Shown in pieces: positions 35,822 through 47,401 of a stretch of DNA of 64,000 nucleotides. The stretch comes from Zopfochytrium polystomum. Taxonomy: Eukaryota; Chytridiomycota; Chytridiomycetes; Chytridiales; Chytridiaceae. A model generated the notes under the pieces. The model did not search any database, was not told the origin of the DNA, and worked only from the letters and a program-made list of their open reading frames with translations. Made by a program: the position numbers and the translations under genes. The stretch lies in NCBI GenBank assembly GCA_025765615.1, contig JAIVFJ010000019.1, forward strand, positions 434,001 through 498,000, given 5' to 3'. The stretch's first letter is position 1. Every line of letters begins with the position of its first letter.

Positions 35822-37169
35822 TTTGGAATGAGCTTGCGTCGCGCGACGCCCAAAATTCAGGGGGGAGAAAAAAGGAACAGCAAATTTCAAAGCGGGCGCA
35901 GCCTATTCCGCAGCTGAAGTCCGTGGAGCCGCTCAAGAAGAGAAAGTGGGCGATTCCCCCCCACCACCAACCCCCCTTTAGATGGCGGCGGCGGCGGCGG
36001 CGGCGGCGGCTTCGCTCTCTTACGAATGCCGATTGCGCGGGGCATTGCATAATGCGCGCGGACCGGATGTGGTCGAGAAGACTCGTTGTTTTTTCTATTG
36101 CCCTCGGTGGTGCCTGTCTTGCCCCTGTCTGCCTTGGCAGCAATGCCCGTCGGCGCATGCATGGAGCATGACGGCCCCCCCCCTCCAGCCTAAAATTGAA
36201 CGAACCCCCCCGGCTATTACCCCAGCAAAGGAAAACAGATGATCCAACGTACCAGGCCAAGACGGAACGCAACACACGACCAGCGCGAAGCTGCCTGTCG
36301 GCACTCCCCGCCCCCCCCCCCCAAAAAAAAAAAAAAAGGGTTTGGCATCATTTACAAGCCGCAAAACTTATGGTATATTTGGTTTTAACCGTCGAACTTT
36401 CGCACACTTGCAATGGGGGTGTGCCCCCCAACACACACGGGTGGGGGGAAATCAGCGTCGTTTTCAACGGGGGTTTCACGAATATAAGGCGGGCCGGGGA
36501 AAGGTTGTGGAAGCGAGGGAGAGAGGCCGGGGGGGGTGGTACATACAAGTTAGAATACGCGAGAATGATTTTTCGAGGGGGATTAAGTATAATTAGTATA
36601 ATTAGTAGAAGGGGAACATTTTTTGTTTTTCACTACAGAATGGGGGCATAGAGGGGGTTAACTGCTTTCATAAAAAGACGGGCAGGGAATGTGCTTTTGA
36701 AGCCGATCGCGAACAAACCCCTCCTCCCGCCCATAAAAATGTTATAATACTGGTTTTGGGGGGCGGGGGAATCGAGGTGCGAAAAAACAAAAAAAGAAAA
36801 AAAACGGGAGAAGAGTTGGAGTTGTTTGGAACTTTGAGAAAACCCGAGCGCAAACACAAAAAACTTAATTAGGTTGCTTTGTGCGCGGAATACTTGATAC
36901 GGAAGAAGAATATCTTTTGTCGGAAGTGGTTTTTTCCCTTTAGAACTCGATGCGGGCGCGTGCTGGAATTGAAAGATGAGGTCACATCACGGTCTCTGCA
37001 GCGAACCGGCAGATCTGGAATCCAAACAAAAGCAACGCGCCGGCGACGAACGCGCTGTTTTCGAGGGGCCGGATCGGAGGGCGGGTCAAAAAAGAAAGCG
37101 AAGAAGCGTCAGCAATCAACCCAAAAGAACAAAAAATAATAAAAAATAATAAAAAAATTCACAACTCAA
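35822..37169. other. Intergenic 35.8-37.2 kb
   Basis: Should hold the 5' region of the LRR gene (and possibly its signal-peptide exon) and the 3' end of the next minus-strand gene. A GGC-repeat lies at about 35985-36010, a C8/A14 junction at 36305-36337, and AT-richer sequence after 36550. No exon is supported. Confidence 0.4.
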
Positions 37170-39446
37170 CTATTTCACAAGCACCTGCGCCAACCACACA
37201 TAATGCGCCGTCAAACTGTTTCCCGCGACCACGACCCACACCGTGAACCACACGTCGCACGCCAGGCACGCCACCCCCGCCGCCGCCACCCACAGCAGCA
37301 CCCGCCGGATCATCTTGACCGTGCCGCCGCGCAGCTGCCACTCGATCAGGTCCAGCGAGTCGACGCGCGCCGGACCTGCGGGCGCCGGTTGGGCTGCCGT
37401 CGTTGTGGCTGGAGCGGCGGCCGGCGGCGGTGCGGCCGGTGAAGCGGGGGTACTTGGAGATGTGCGGGGGAGTGGCGGGACGACGGGGGGAGCGCGCGCG
37501 GCGACGACGACGACGACAACGACGGCGCGGACGACGAACGGCCGGCGGCGGCGACGGTGGGCGGGCGGTTGGGCGCCGGGGAGGAGGAGACCGGGAGCGA
37601 CGGGCGGCGGGGCGGGCGCGGGTGCGCGCGGTCGGGCGGAGGTGGGAAGACGGGCAGGAAGGTGTGGGACGTCGAGGGCGCGTGCTGCGGCGGGGTCGGC
37701 GTGGTCGGAGGGGGCGACAGGGTGGCGGCGGCGGTGGGCCCCAGGCGGCGGCTGGGGCGCAAGGAGCTTGTGAGCGACGGGCGGCGGGGCGGACGCGCGT
37801 CGTCGGGCGGAGGGGGGTAGACGGGCAGCGGGGTGTGGTGGGACGACGAGAGCGCCTGCGGCTGCGGCTGCGGCTGCGGTGGTGGCGTGGCTGGGGGTGA
37901 CAGAGCCGCGGCAGCGGGACCCAGGCGGCTGGGGCCCGGCGCGCTTGGAAGCGACGGGCGGCGGTGCGGATTTACGTCGCGCGGAGGGGGGTACACGGGC
38001 AGCGGGGAGTGGGCCGATGACAGTGCTTGCGGCGGTGGCGGCGTGCCCGGGGGTGACTGGCCCGGCGACCGGCCGGTGGCGGCGGTGGGACCCAGGCGGC
38101 TGGGACCCCGAGAGCTTGGAAGCGACGAGCCGCGGGGTTGCAGCTGGTTCGGCGCGCGCGGGTCCTGGAAGGGGAGCGGCGGGTAGGCGGACAGCGGGCT
38201 GTACGGGAACGTGCTGTGCGGCGGCGACTGGCCCGTCGCGGTGGGCAGCGCCGCGGACGCCAGGGGGCTCGGCGCGTGGGGGCTCGGCAGCGGCGAGTCG
38301 TCGTCGCCGCTTGCGGGTGTCGCGAGTTGGCCGTCCGCCTCCCTCGCACGCAGCCTGTTGAGGATCGACGGCGCCAGCTCCATCCTCGCGAGGAGGAACT
38401 GCTGGCGGCCCCAGTACAGAAAGACGACAAACAGCGCGATGGAGACGATCGAGCTCGCGGCGTCGACGATGCGGAGCGGCCGCTGGGCGTCGCGGAGCCG
38501 CGGGTCTTTTTCTTGGGCGATGATACGTTGCCCGAGGGCGGCGAACCAGACGCCCGCGACTGCCTCGATCACCGGCGGGATGGGGATGAGCGGCAGCAGA
38601 CTGATGAAAAGGCGCAGGCTTGGGACTTTGGTCGACATCGGGTACAGGAACGCGTGCAGGAAGAAGGCGATGCCGAGCCCGACGAACACGACCTCGGACT
38701 TGCGAAAGATCCTTGGTGGTGGTGTGTGTGTGTGTGTGTGTGTGTGTGTCGTTAGGAATTGCAATTTTGCATATGGCGCGGTGCGGGCGACACAAACAAA
38801 CTCACTCAAAGAAGACGAGGTCGTTTCGCGCGAGGTACAGGAGCGACGCTCCCTGGCAGACGAACACAAGGAACGCGAAGAAGACGGAGGCCTCGATGGA
38901 CGCGACTCGGAACGGCGGCCGGCGGTCCATGCCCATAAAGTAGCTGGGCGGGTTCCTCTGGACCAGCCACACGGCCACGCCGAATACTGGGAGAGTCGAA
39001 GCGGCGAACACGAAGAAGACGGACATGAGCGCTTCGACTGCGTCGGTTGTTTTATTTTTATTTTATTTTTTTATTTTTTTATTTTGGAGGTGTCCAGAGG
39101 TACGAGCAGGGGGAATGTGCGTGTTTGTTTATAATTTTGGATAAGATAACGGGGGGAAGAGTGGCACCAAAACAATGACAACAAACAACACCCTAACCGC
39201 GCCACCAGGGGGGGGGCACATGCCTGTTGCTCCAAAGGCAGGGTTGCGTATTTGCGCGTAGCACGGCAGGTCAAAGTAGTCCTGGCAGGGGCTGTTGGTG
39301 CTGTTGGTGTTGCTGCTGGTGTTCAGGGTAGTGTTGGTAGTGGTGGTGGTGGTGGACGCGACCCGTGCGGCGGCAGCGGCGACGGCGACGCTGGTTGCGA
39401 CCGTGACGACGGCGACGACGGCGACGACGACGAGTACGGCGCCCAT
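37170..39446 (-). CDS. Multi-pass membrane protein with proline-rich repeat tail; C-terminus frame uncertain
   Basis: Unrecognised. Exon 1 (39206-39446) encodes a hydrophobic start (VLVVVAVVAVVTVATSVAVA), a Thr/Asn-rich linker and a Cys-containing segment (CQDYFDLPCYAQIRNPAFGA). Exon 2 (38806-39037) adds two membrane helices (SVFFVFAASTLPVFGVAVWL; ASVFFAFLVFVCQGASLLYL). Exon 3 starts at 38711 and adds more helices (VVFVGLGIAFFLHAFLYPM; LFISLLPLIPIPPVIEAVAG; ASSIVSIALFVVFLYWG). After these comes a cytosolic tail of about four diverged repeats of roughly 50-55 residues, each with a core like LPVYPPP..D..RRPSLPS..PSRLGP. The tail's frame runs to a stop at 37346. The neighbouring frame instead ends with a clearly hydrophobic helix (RRVLLWVAAAGVACLACDVW) and stops at 37170. 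So either an intron or a one-base error switches frame around 37.4-37.5 kb. I extended the span to cover both. Confidence 0.6.
37480..38280 (-). repeat. Intragenic proline-rich repeat array (about 160 bp units)
   Basis: About four diverged copies of a unit carrying PVYPPP, RRPSLPS and PSRLGP motifs. They lie inside the tail of the membrane-protein gene and were seen by eye in the translation. Copies differ by substitutions and by short PQ and PT repeats. Confidence 0.6.
38719..38749. repeat. GT microsatellite in an intron of the proline-rich membrane protein
   Basis: (TG)n, which on the transcribed strand sits close to the 3' splice site. Confidence 0.9.
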
Positions 39447-40369
39447 AGCGTGTGGTGAGTGAGTGAGGAGTGTGTGAGTGAGTATATGAGAGAGAGTGAA
39501 TGAATGAGAGAGAATGTGTGTGATTGAATGAGATTGTGAGTGAGTGAGTAGCAGAGTCGAGGAGAGAAGAGAGTTTGCTTTTTCTTTTTTCTTTTTCGTT
39601 TTGAGCGCCGCCACAAAGCGTTCGTTTCGCGAAGAACTTTTATATGCATTTATTTACACGAAGTGCGCATATATTTGCCTGTTTTTTTTGTTTTCTTTTT
39701 TTTGGTTGTCTTAATTTTTTTTGTTTATTTTTGCTTTGTTTTTTCTTGTTTTGTTTTTGTTTGTGGTTGGGTGGGTGGCGCGGGCGTTCCCTGTGCGCAG
39801 TGTGGGTGTGGTGCTCAACGGAGAATGTAGCCATAGTAAATTGGAAATGAATGAATGAATGAAAATCCCCAAACAAAGCAAAACGATTTACAATGCAGAC
39901 AAAAAAAAGCAACTAGTGTAAGTAAGTAAAACAGTAAAAACAAGAAAAAAAAGGAGAATAAATCAATTAAAAATAGCAAAAAATGCAACCAACCAACCAA
40001 CCAAATTCAGACAGGCCGCTCTGCTCTGCTCTGCTCCCGCATGACTTTGCGTGGGCGCAAAAAACCCAACGGAGCAAAGCTGCACTGTTGTTTGTGTTCG
40101 GATACAACATTCTGAATATGTTACCCTTTTCGACATATTGTGCGTGCGCGTGCGTGTCTCTATGCGCGCTTTTGATTGGCCGGAACACCGCCGGGGCGCG
40201 TGCATCTGCATACAGCAACGAATCGGCTCGATCGGTGGGTGCGGATGATGCGCACCGGGGACGATCGATCGAGGGCACCTGACTGCCTGTCTGACTGGCC
40301 TTTTCCCCGATTTTCACACACACGCACATGTACACGGCACACACTGTCTCCAAACCATCTCCTCACTCA

Positions 40370-40415
<46 letters not shown>

Positions 40416-40432
40416 CTCTCTCTCTCTCTCTC

Positions 40433-40493
<61 letters not shown>

Positions 40494-40823
40494 GTCTCTG
40501 CTCTCTGCGACGCCTCTTCCGTGATAGCCACTGCATATGTTGCAAGGAATTCTTTCTTCTTCTTCATCTTCGCCGAGGCAGTTTCTGCATTTGAGTTTGC
40601 CGTTTCGATTCGCTTTTGCATATCAGCTGTAGTGAGTGAGTGAGTGTGTGTGGTTGCGCTGAGAGAAACGAGTAAAAAATAAATTGGCACAGGTTTGCCC
40701 GAAAACACGCACGCGACGTGGCTTTTTCCTTTTTTCTTTTCTTTTTCTTTTTTTTTTCTTGTGTGACAATAAACGAGCGCGTGGGGTTGACCCTCACCGC
40801 AGGGAAACACAACGCATTTCTTC
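39447..40823. other. Intergenic 39.4-40.8 kb
   Basis: Promoter side of the proline-rich membrane protein and 3' side of the BTB gene. Holds GTGAGT/GAGT repeats (39455-39550), T-rich tracts (39675-39770), AATG repeats (39847-39865) and a long CT microsatellite (40373-40497). No exon is supported. Confidence 0.4.
40373..40500. repeat. Long CT microsatellite
   Basis: More than 120 bases of (CT)n with a few interruptions, intergenic. Confidence 0.95.
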
Positions 40824-43277
40824 CTAAATGCTATATTTTTCTTTCTTTTTTTCCCTTAAAAATATTGTTATCCACCACACACCACCACTCATCCAAACCG
40901 GACACCTCTGGATGGGACCGGAATCCGCGACGGCCGTCCCCGTTGACCACTGCCGTTCGAGTCGGCGGCTTCGAGGCACAACCGCGCCCGTCGCTTCGTT
41001 CGCGTCGGCAACCATCTGGCGGCTGCTGCTGCTGGCCTCGTCGGCGGGAGACGAACCCGATTCAGCGATCGAACCTGCGGGATTAGGACCCGCGCTGCTC
41101 TCCCTCTCAGCTGACGCCGTTGCAGGTTGTCGCGTCCGCTGCGCCGGGACCGTGGTCGACGACGACGCCTTTTGCGGACGTGGCGAGGCCGATGTTTGCG
41201 TCGACCTTGCCCGCGGCGCGGTCTTGGCGGCGGCGGCGGCCGTCGAGAGACTGTCCGTCGCGCCGCCCCCTGCGCGCGTTGCGTGTTTCTTCCTGTCCTT
41301 CCAGCCGAGCCTGCGAAGCTCGTCGACGCTCAATCCGCTCACTGGGAGAGATATTTACAAGGTGTCTTACTGGGAAAAGCACAAAAAAAAAACAAAAAAA
41401 CAAACAAAACAAAACTTACGCTTTGCGACATCCGCCAGAGCGCCCGGGCTCAACCTCTCCATATCCACATTCATCCACCTCTTTGCGATAAACCTGAGAC
41501 ACCGCTCCCTCCCGGCGGCCGCCAGCTTGCACACCGCCTCGACCCGCTCGACGGGCGACGGGTTCCGCCGCACGCTCGATTCGTTCAGCGCGTCCAGCAG
41601 CGCCGTCAGGTCTAAATACAACGCGTCCAGGATCGCGCACTGCCCCGTCACGGTCTGCGGCGTCATGCCCGACAGCGCACGCGCGAGGATCGAGTCCAGC
41701 GCCTGGATGTGCCCCGCGCTGACCGGCTGCGTCAGGAGGCTGGACGGGTCGGCCGTCGCCGCGAGGATGCTGTATAGGTGCGTCTGGCAGAACGACGTCG
41801 CCGCCGCGTCGAGCTCCGCTAGCGGCTCGTGCGACGCCGCTGGCAGCCGCGCGAGGTTCTCCCGCAGGAGGAACGGCGGGCCCGAGAAAGAAGGTTCGCT
41901 GTCGCCCCCGTCGCCGCCGAGCGTCGCGTCGGGGCAGAGAGGGTCGAGGAACAGGACAAGCTGCGCGATTTTTCCAGCCGTGAGGTGCTCGGCGTGCATA
42001 CCCTCGTACAGCGCCGTCCGGATGGACGACGGGACGAGGTCGTGGAACGCGCGGAGGGACATGATCGTGAGGATGCTTTCTTTCTGTATCCACGAACGAT
42101 TCAAGGGGGGGTTAACAGTTTTTGCGGAAACACTTTGGGTGTTTACATACCATCAACGCCGTGACGTCTTCCATCACGCCCTCCAGCCGCCACTGCTCCG
42201 CGAGCCTGACCGCGCGAAACGCGGCGCCCTTCTCAAAGCACGCGTGGCAGCCGCACGTGAACCCGTGGCAGAGGACGTACACCTGCCGCACGCACTCGAC
42301 CGTCAGGTCCTCAAACTGCAGGAAATCCGCCGCCGACAGCAGCTGCGAGATCCGCTTCACCAACGTCGGCACCGCGTCCCGCCTGTCCGAAGCCGCCCCG
42401 TGGCCCGTAAACTGACGAAGGAAGCCCGCCACCGCCGTCGGATCCTCCGTGAACGAAACCGCGACCCCGAGCTCCTCGCTCCCGATTGGGACCGAAAATC
42501 GGGAGTTCCCAGAGTCCGCCCACCGCCCGCCCGTCGGCGACCCGAACAGCGCCGAAAAGTACGCCGTCCGCGATCCGAGGAGGAACCGGTGCGCCGCGAA
42601 CGGCGGCGGAGGCGGCGCCGCGGCGGGTTCGTCCACCGCCGCCGCCGACGACGACGACGTCGTCGTCGAGCCGACCCACACGTTGCGGAAAACCTGCGAT
42701 TCGGCCCGCGCCAGCGTCGACGGGTTGTACGCCTCCGCGAGGAGCGCGAGCAGGTCTGCGCGATCGCCGCGCGCGCTGGTGATTGTTGTTTGGGAGGGGT
42801 CGGCGTAGTCGGTGAACTCCGCGAGCCAGCGAGCGGTGGGGGCGTCGGAAAGAGCGATCGCTGGTGGCACGGCCCATTAGGTGGTCTTCGCAACATCATC
42901 GCCCCCACCCCCTGCAAACCTTTGTGAGCATGCACGATCGCGGCGGTGCCCGCGTCCGACGGAAACGAAACGTGGAGGTCGGGATGCGAAGCTTCGGCGG
43001 GCGGCCCGCCGACGCTGGTCGCCGACGGACCGACGCTGCGCAGGGTCCTTGCCAAGTCGTCGGCGGCAGAGGACGCGGGCGGGCCGCGGCGGCGTTTGGA
43101 AGAAAAGGACGTGTTTGCTGCGCGCCATGGTTGCTGCTGCGGAGGCGGATGCGGATGCGGATGCGGATGCGCCGCGCCGCCGGGGTTGCCGTTGCGTGGA
43201 TCGCGATCCGCGCGGATATTGTGCGTCGTCGTGGTCGACGGCGGCGGCGGCCGCCTGCGCCCGGTGGCCATCGCCAT
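40824..43277 (-). CDS. BTB/POZ-domain protein
   Basis: Four phase-consistent exons: 42920-43277, 42151-42860, 41420-42083 and 40824-41341. The N-terminal region is basic and low complexity (Pro and His-Pro repeats, SSKRRRGPPAS) and may hold a nuclear localisation signal. The fold-like core begins with DLHVSFPSDAGTAAIVHAHKG and AIALSDAPTARWLAEFTD. A BTB-like body follows, with VFRNVWVGST, AAHRFLLGSRTAYFSALFGS and ISQLLSAADFLQFEDLTVEC, then a Cys cluster (CHGFTCGCHACF). The third exon is helical (SLRAFHDLVPSSIRTALYEG, ERVEAVCKLAAAGRERCLRF), like the BACK region after BTB domains. The last exon starts LSGLSVDELRRLGWKDRKKH and is Ser/Ala-rich. Probably a CUL3-type adaptor or a BTB transcription cofactor; which one is not visible. 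It is divergent from the oligoribonuclease gene. Confidence 0.72.
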
Positions 43278-44298
43278 CGTTGTAAAGAGATAGTTGGGAC
43301 AAGGCCCACGCCACAATTATCGCCTCGTTGGAGGATATATGCACATCCCAATCAAACGGTCGCCGCTATCGAGTGTTGTTTCGTACCGTCAAAAGGAAAA
43401 CGAAAACACAAGGAACCGAGTGAACGAGCTCAAACAGTGCGCCGCGCACACCGGGGGGACGGGTGGTTACCATTGCGTGAACAGAGGACAGAGGCACAGA
43501 ACAACACCTCCCCGACACTCACGGGGCTCGGCGCAGATAAGCGAACGCGCTGCACCCGTTCGTCAGGCCCGCACGCGGTTCAATGCGGAGTTTGATCGCT
43601 CGCGGTGTGTTGCGGTGGGAGCGCCAATTTTTTTTTCTTTTTTTTTTTTTCTACCCGGCGGGCAGAAACGTTGGCACAAGCCCGTCGAACTTTCTGTGCA
43701 CCAACACAATACAGGTCGTGCCCCGTTCAGCCTGCCCGTCGAGTCCTGGCAAGCTCCTCCATTTGACTTGCAACGCGCGCTGGTACCCAGCACCAAGGAC
43801 AAATGACGCTACTGGGTGGTGGGAGCCTTGCTGCGTGCGCGCGCCGCCTCAGAGGGCGTTTCTCCGGAGGGACGCCGGGACGGTGGTCTCGGAGGCGGGG
43901 GGCCAAGCAGCGACTCTTCGTCAGCAGATATCATATGCCTCCGGTTGTCGTGGTTTTTCCGTCCAACGTTTGGCGCGAGGCAGTGAGCGACATGGAAGAC
44001 AGAAAGTGGGAGGGTAGGGGGCGTACAAGCGTTGCGGTGGTGCGGGTAGGGGTGGTAGAGGCTGTCGGTGACGATGGCCTGGAGGCCGGGTGTGCGCTCA
44101 GAGACGCAGAAGCCTGCCGAACTTCAACACTTCGGCGAATCTTGAGGCTGACAAGTTTGCTTGCTTGTTTGAGCACAACAATAAACCCTGGCTGCCTTTT
44201 TCAATCTTCTTTGCGGTGGCCGGACGACGCCGCTACTACTCGCGCAAAGACAGCGGGCCCGCCCAGTTGCTGCTGCTCCGAGACGACGACGCGTGTCG
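43278..44298. promoter_or_regulatory. Divergent promoter region BTB gene / oligoribonuclease
   Basis: About 1 kb between divergent ATGs. One T-tract at 43628-43650. ORFs on either strand show no recognisable sequence. An upstream mitochondrial-targeting exon for the oligoribonuclease could lie here, but none could be defined. Confidence 0.4.
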
Positions 44299-45382
44299 AT
44301 GGCATCTTTGGCGACGACGGCGGCGGCGAAAGCGCCGCTGTCGGAGCAGCAGACACTGCCTCTCGTGTGGATTGACCTCGAAATGACGGGGCTGGACATC
44401 AACAAGGATCGCATCATGGAGGTGAGCCATCATGCATGCTGCTACAGCCCCGCTTTCCCCCAACTAGCGTTGCAAAAGTGGAGCAAACGCATCGATTTTC
44501 AGATCGCGAAATCGAGCAAAATGCTCTTGATGACTTGCTTTCAATCACCCCCACCAGACAACGATCGCGAAAATGCGGGAACTTTTTTCGCGGTCGAATC
44601 ACCTTCCGGCGTTTGCACTCGACAACCGTCTTCTTTTGAACGACTTACAAAAGCCCCTCTGCACGCCTCTTAAACATCCACCCCCTTCCCAACGATAAAC
44701 ACCATAAAAACCCCGCCTGTGCAGGTCGCATGCATCGTCACCGACGGCAACCTCAACATCCTCGAGCGCGGCCCGGACCTCGTCCTGGCCGTCCCGCCAA
44801 CCCTCCTGGACACAATGGACGCGTGGTGCACGGCGCACCACGGCGCGTCCGGCCTGACGGCGGCGTGCCGCGCGTCGACGGTCACGGCGGCCGACGCCGA
44901 GGCGCGTCTCCTCGCGGTCGTCCGCCGCCACGCGCCGAGCCCGCGCGTCGCGCTGCTGGCGGGCAACTCGGTGCACGTCGACAGGGAGTTTCTGAAGCGC
45001 GAGATGCCGCGGTTGGTCGAGCACCTGCATTACCGGATCGTCGATGTGAGCACCGTCAAGGAGCTGCTGAGGCGGTGGAGGCCGGACGTACTGGACGCCG
45101 CGCCGGCGAAGCGGTTGGCGCATCGGTGCGTGCTTTGGCTCTGACAATTTTCTTTTTTTTTTTTCTTCTTTTTCTTCGTTTTCTTCTTCGTCTTGTTCTT
45201 CTTTTTTCTTTTTTTTCGTTTGACTAACTACCTGACGACCCACAACGGATAACGAAACCGATGTATTTGGCAGGGCCCTGGACGACATTGAAGAAAGCAT
45301 TTCTGAGCTAAAGCACTACCGCCAGTGGGCGTTCGTTCCAGCACAACAAGCAGCGCCGCCAAGCGACGAAAGGAGTGCGTGA
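44299..45382 (+). CDS. REX2: Oligoribonuclease (Rex2/REXO2 family, DEDDh 3'-5' exonuclease)
   Basis: Degrades very short RNAs (nanoRNA), usually in mitochondria and cytosol. Three exons in phase: 44299-44421, 44725-45125 and 45274-45382. The first gives LPLVWIDLEMTGLDINKDRI, with the first Asp and Glu of the DEDDh site. The second continues VACIVTDGNLNILERGPDLV, then LAGNSVHVDREFLKREMPRL (second Asp) and HYRIVDVSTVKEL. The third gives ALDDIEESISELKHYRQWAF, with the last Asp and the family end motif; the catalytic His is the one before ALDD. All catalytic residues are present. Length is about 210 residues, as usual. The middle contains a family-typical but Ala/His-rich stretch. Intron 1 (about 300 nt) and intron 2 (T-rich, about 150 nt) are GT-AG. 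Confidence 0.93.
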
Positions 45383-45830
45383 GCGAGCGAGCGAGCGAGC
45401 GAGGGACAGTCTTCCCACTTTCGCGTCAGGCATTTCCGATCCACCAACAAACCGCACAAACAAACCGGATTGGATGGGTGGATGGGCAAATGGATGGATG
45501 GGTGGATGGGTTGGATGAATGATTGAATGAATGTGATTGGGACAGCGACAGGGACTGCGGCGGTGACTGAGCCTGCAATGTTGTGTGATTCACCCCATCC
45601 GATATTTGCCGAGGGGTGTGGCGCATGCCTTTTCCAGTTTTCGTTTGATTCGTGACAAGGCAAGAAAAAAATGAAAAAAGAAGGAAAGAAAAAACCAATT
45701 CATCCGATCTCTCGTGCGCCTCTGTCTGTGTCTCAGTCCCTGCTGGTCTGTCCCTGTCCCAATCGAGCCCGCGAACAAAACCAGAAAACGATATTCGTCG
45801 AATAATTCACCACAAAAATTCAACCCCAAG
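45383..45830. other. Intergenic upstream of the bZIP gene
   Basis: Starts with GAGC repeats right after the oligoribonuclease stop, then a GGAT/GGGT minisatellite (45469-45530) full of out-of-frame ATGs. Probably promoter and transcript start of the bZIP gene. Confidence 0.4.
45469..45530 (+). repeat. GGAT/GGGT minisatellite
   Basis: Irregular tandem GGATGGGTGGATGG units upstream of the bZIP gene. Confidence 0.8.
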
Positions 45831-45842
45831 ATGTCCTGCTAA
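45831..45842 (+). promoter_or_regulatory. Upstream ORF 1 (three codons, Met-Ser-Cys-stop)
   Basis: Short uORF in the presumed leader of the Gcn4-like gene, 340 bases before its start codon. Context is CAAG before the ATG. Very short uORFs of this kind allow reinitiation in yeast GCN4 and Neurospora cpc-1. Confidence 0.5.
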
Positions 45843-45958
45843 CCAAACCCCCCCTGTCCCGTCAACCCCCCCCAGCGCCATCCTGTCAAACGTCTAGTTT
45901 GATCCCTTTACCCTAGGAATCACCTTAACCCCCCCCACAACTCTACTCCCTGCCTATC

Positions 45959-46048
45959 ATGGCTTCCCCTTCGCACCCCCCCTGCTGTCCGAACAACAAG
46001 ATCCCGATACACTCGTGCCGAGACCCCCTACTGAACCCCTGCTGTTGA
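45959..46048 (+). promoter_or_regulatory. Upstream ORF 2 (29 codons)
   Basis: Second uORF in the same leader. It is Cys/Pro-rich (begins MASPSHPPCCPNNK) and ends 122 bases before the main ATG without overlapping it. A short permissive uORF followed by a longer one is the layout that delays reinitiation at GCN4/cpc-1/ATF4 mRNAs. Confidence 0.5.
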
Positions 46049-46170
46049 CACCACTACCCAACTTGTCGTCAACGACGTACAACGACCAACTCATCTTGGC
46101 CACCACCATTGACCATCAGTCCACAACGCCACAACCACCACTGAGCGCACTCGAACCACCCACCACAGAT

Positions 46171-47401
46171 ATGACCAACAACGAATCTTTCTTTGCTGAC
46201 TTTTGGGAGGAGACGCAGGAGCTGTCTCCGGCCCTTGGATATGATGACCTGCTGAACTGTTAGTCAACTTCGAATTGTACTCATTTTCTTTTCACCTTCG
46301 CATTTCTAAACCCTCTTGCTTTCTTGCTCAACGCAGTCAGCGACTCTCCCGTTGTGTCCCATGCTCCAGACCATGACGGAGATGAGTTGTCGAAACTCAT
46401 CGGGGAGCCGGACGAGGATATCCTAGCCCTCTTCGCCGACTCCAACTCGACCTCCACTCTGTTCGACTCGTTCTTCCCGCCCGAGCCGAGCAAGACGGAC
46501 GCTCCTCTCTTCTCTCCCTTCGTGGAGCCCGCCCCGGCTCCCAAGCGTGTCAAGAGGGCAGCCACCCAATCGCTGCTCCCTACACCGCCTCAAGAGCCGC
46601 TCCGCAACTTTCCTCTCGACCCCAAGATTGGTCTCACCCCCGATGTCGCTGCCCAGCTCCTGGCGGCCGTCGAGCGCCAGATGCACGCGCAGGTCCCGCA
46701 CCTTGTGCCTGCCGTCGAGCGACTGCGGTCGCAGCTCCGTGGGTCGGCGGCCGCCGTAGCCGCCGCCACCTCGTCCTCATCGGTCCTGTCCACTCCCGTG
46801 TTGACGCCACTTGCCGCCCCGATGACGCCTGCTAACCGCCCAATCCGCCTGCCCTCTCGCACGGTCTCTGCGTCCCCCGCTCTGTCCACGCTGTCGAGTT
46901 TCTCCCCTGCGGTGCCGCCCAAGGCCTCTTTCTCACCTGAGGCAGCAGCACTGCTGCACTCGTTCGGCCCTGTCCCCACGGACGACGACAGCTTTTCGGC
47001 TCTTTTCGCAGATGTTGCGGGGCCTCGTGCTGACTCGAGCGAGACTCTGGTGGACTCTTCAGAGTCTGTCACCCCCGCTTGTTCGTGGTGCGGACGGCGA
47101 GCTCCGCCCGAAGATGAAGGTCGGCCGCAAGCGCAAGGACCGCTCCGATGCGCCTGCCGAAGTCCAAGCCCTGCTGGACCGCAAGCGCGAGCGCAACACG
47201 GAGGCTGCGCGTCGATCACGTCTGCGTCGTCTCGCAGAGCAGGAGCAGCTGCAGAAGGATGCTGCAGACGCTACTGCTATGCGCGATGCTGCCCTCGCCA
47301 AAGTCAAGGCACTCGAGGAGGAGCTCGAGCGTGCCAAGACAATGCTGCTCGTGGCCAATGCCCAGCTGGTGACGGCCGGCATTGAGCCGATGAAGTTTTA
47401 G
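46171..47401 (+). CDS. Gcn4/CPC1-like bZIP transcription factor (apparent +1 shift before the bZIP)
   Basis: A likely activator of amino-acid biosynthesis genes. Exon 1 (46171-46258) gives MTNNESFFADFWEETQELSP, and exon 2 starts at 46337. The N-terminal half has acidic/aromatic activation segments (DDLLNFSDSP, DEDILALFADSN, TLFDSFFPPEP). Pro/Ser/Ala-rich sequence follows, with DDDSFSALFADV. The C-terminal DNA-binding domain reads KRERNTEAARRSRLRRLAEQ; RNTEAARRSR is the Gcn4/CPC1 basic-region signature. A coiled-coil zipper then runs to the end. The activation half and the bZIP lie in frames one base apart. Dropping one C from the C5 run at 47072-47076 joins them smoothly (SVTPLVRGADGEL). The start is the first in-frame ATG. 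Two short upstream ORFs suggest translational control as for GCN4. Confidence 0.85.

Noticed and set aside
37170..38795. 541-codon minus-strand ORF as the main frame of the repeat protein
   Set aside because: Its upstream part is not in phase with the membrane helices; only its last 60 codons look coding.
40828..42927. 699-codon plus-strand ORF
   Set aside because: Antisense to the BTB gene, whose exons have matching phases and recognisable domain sequence.
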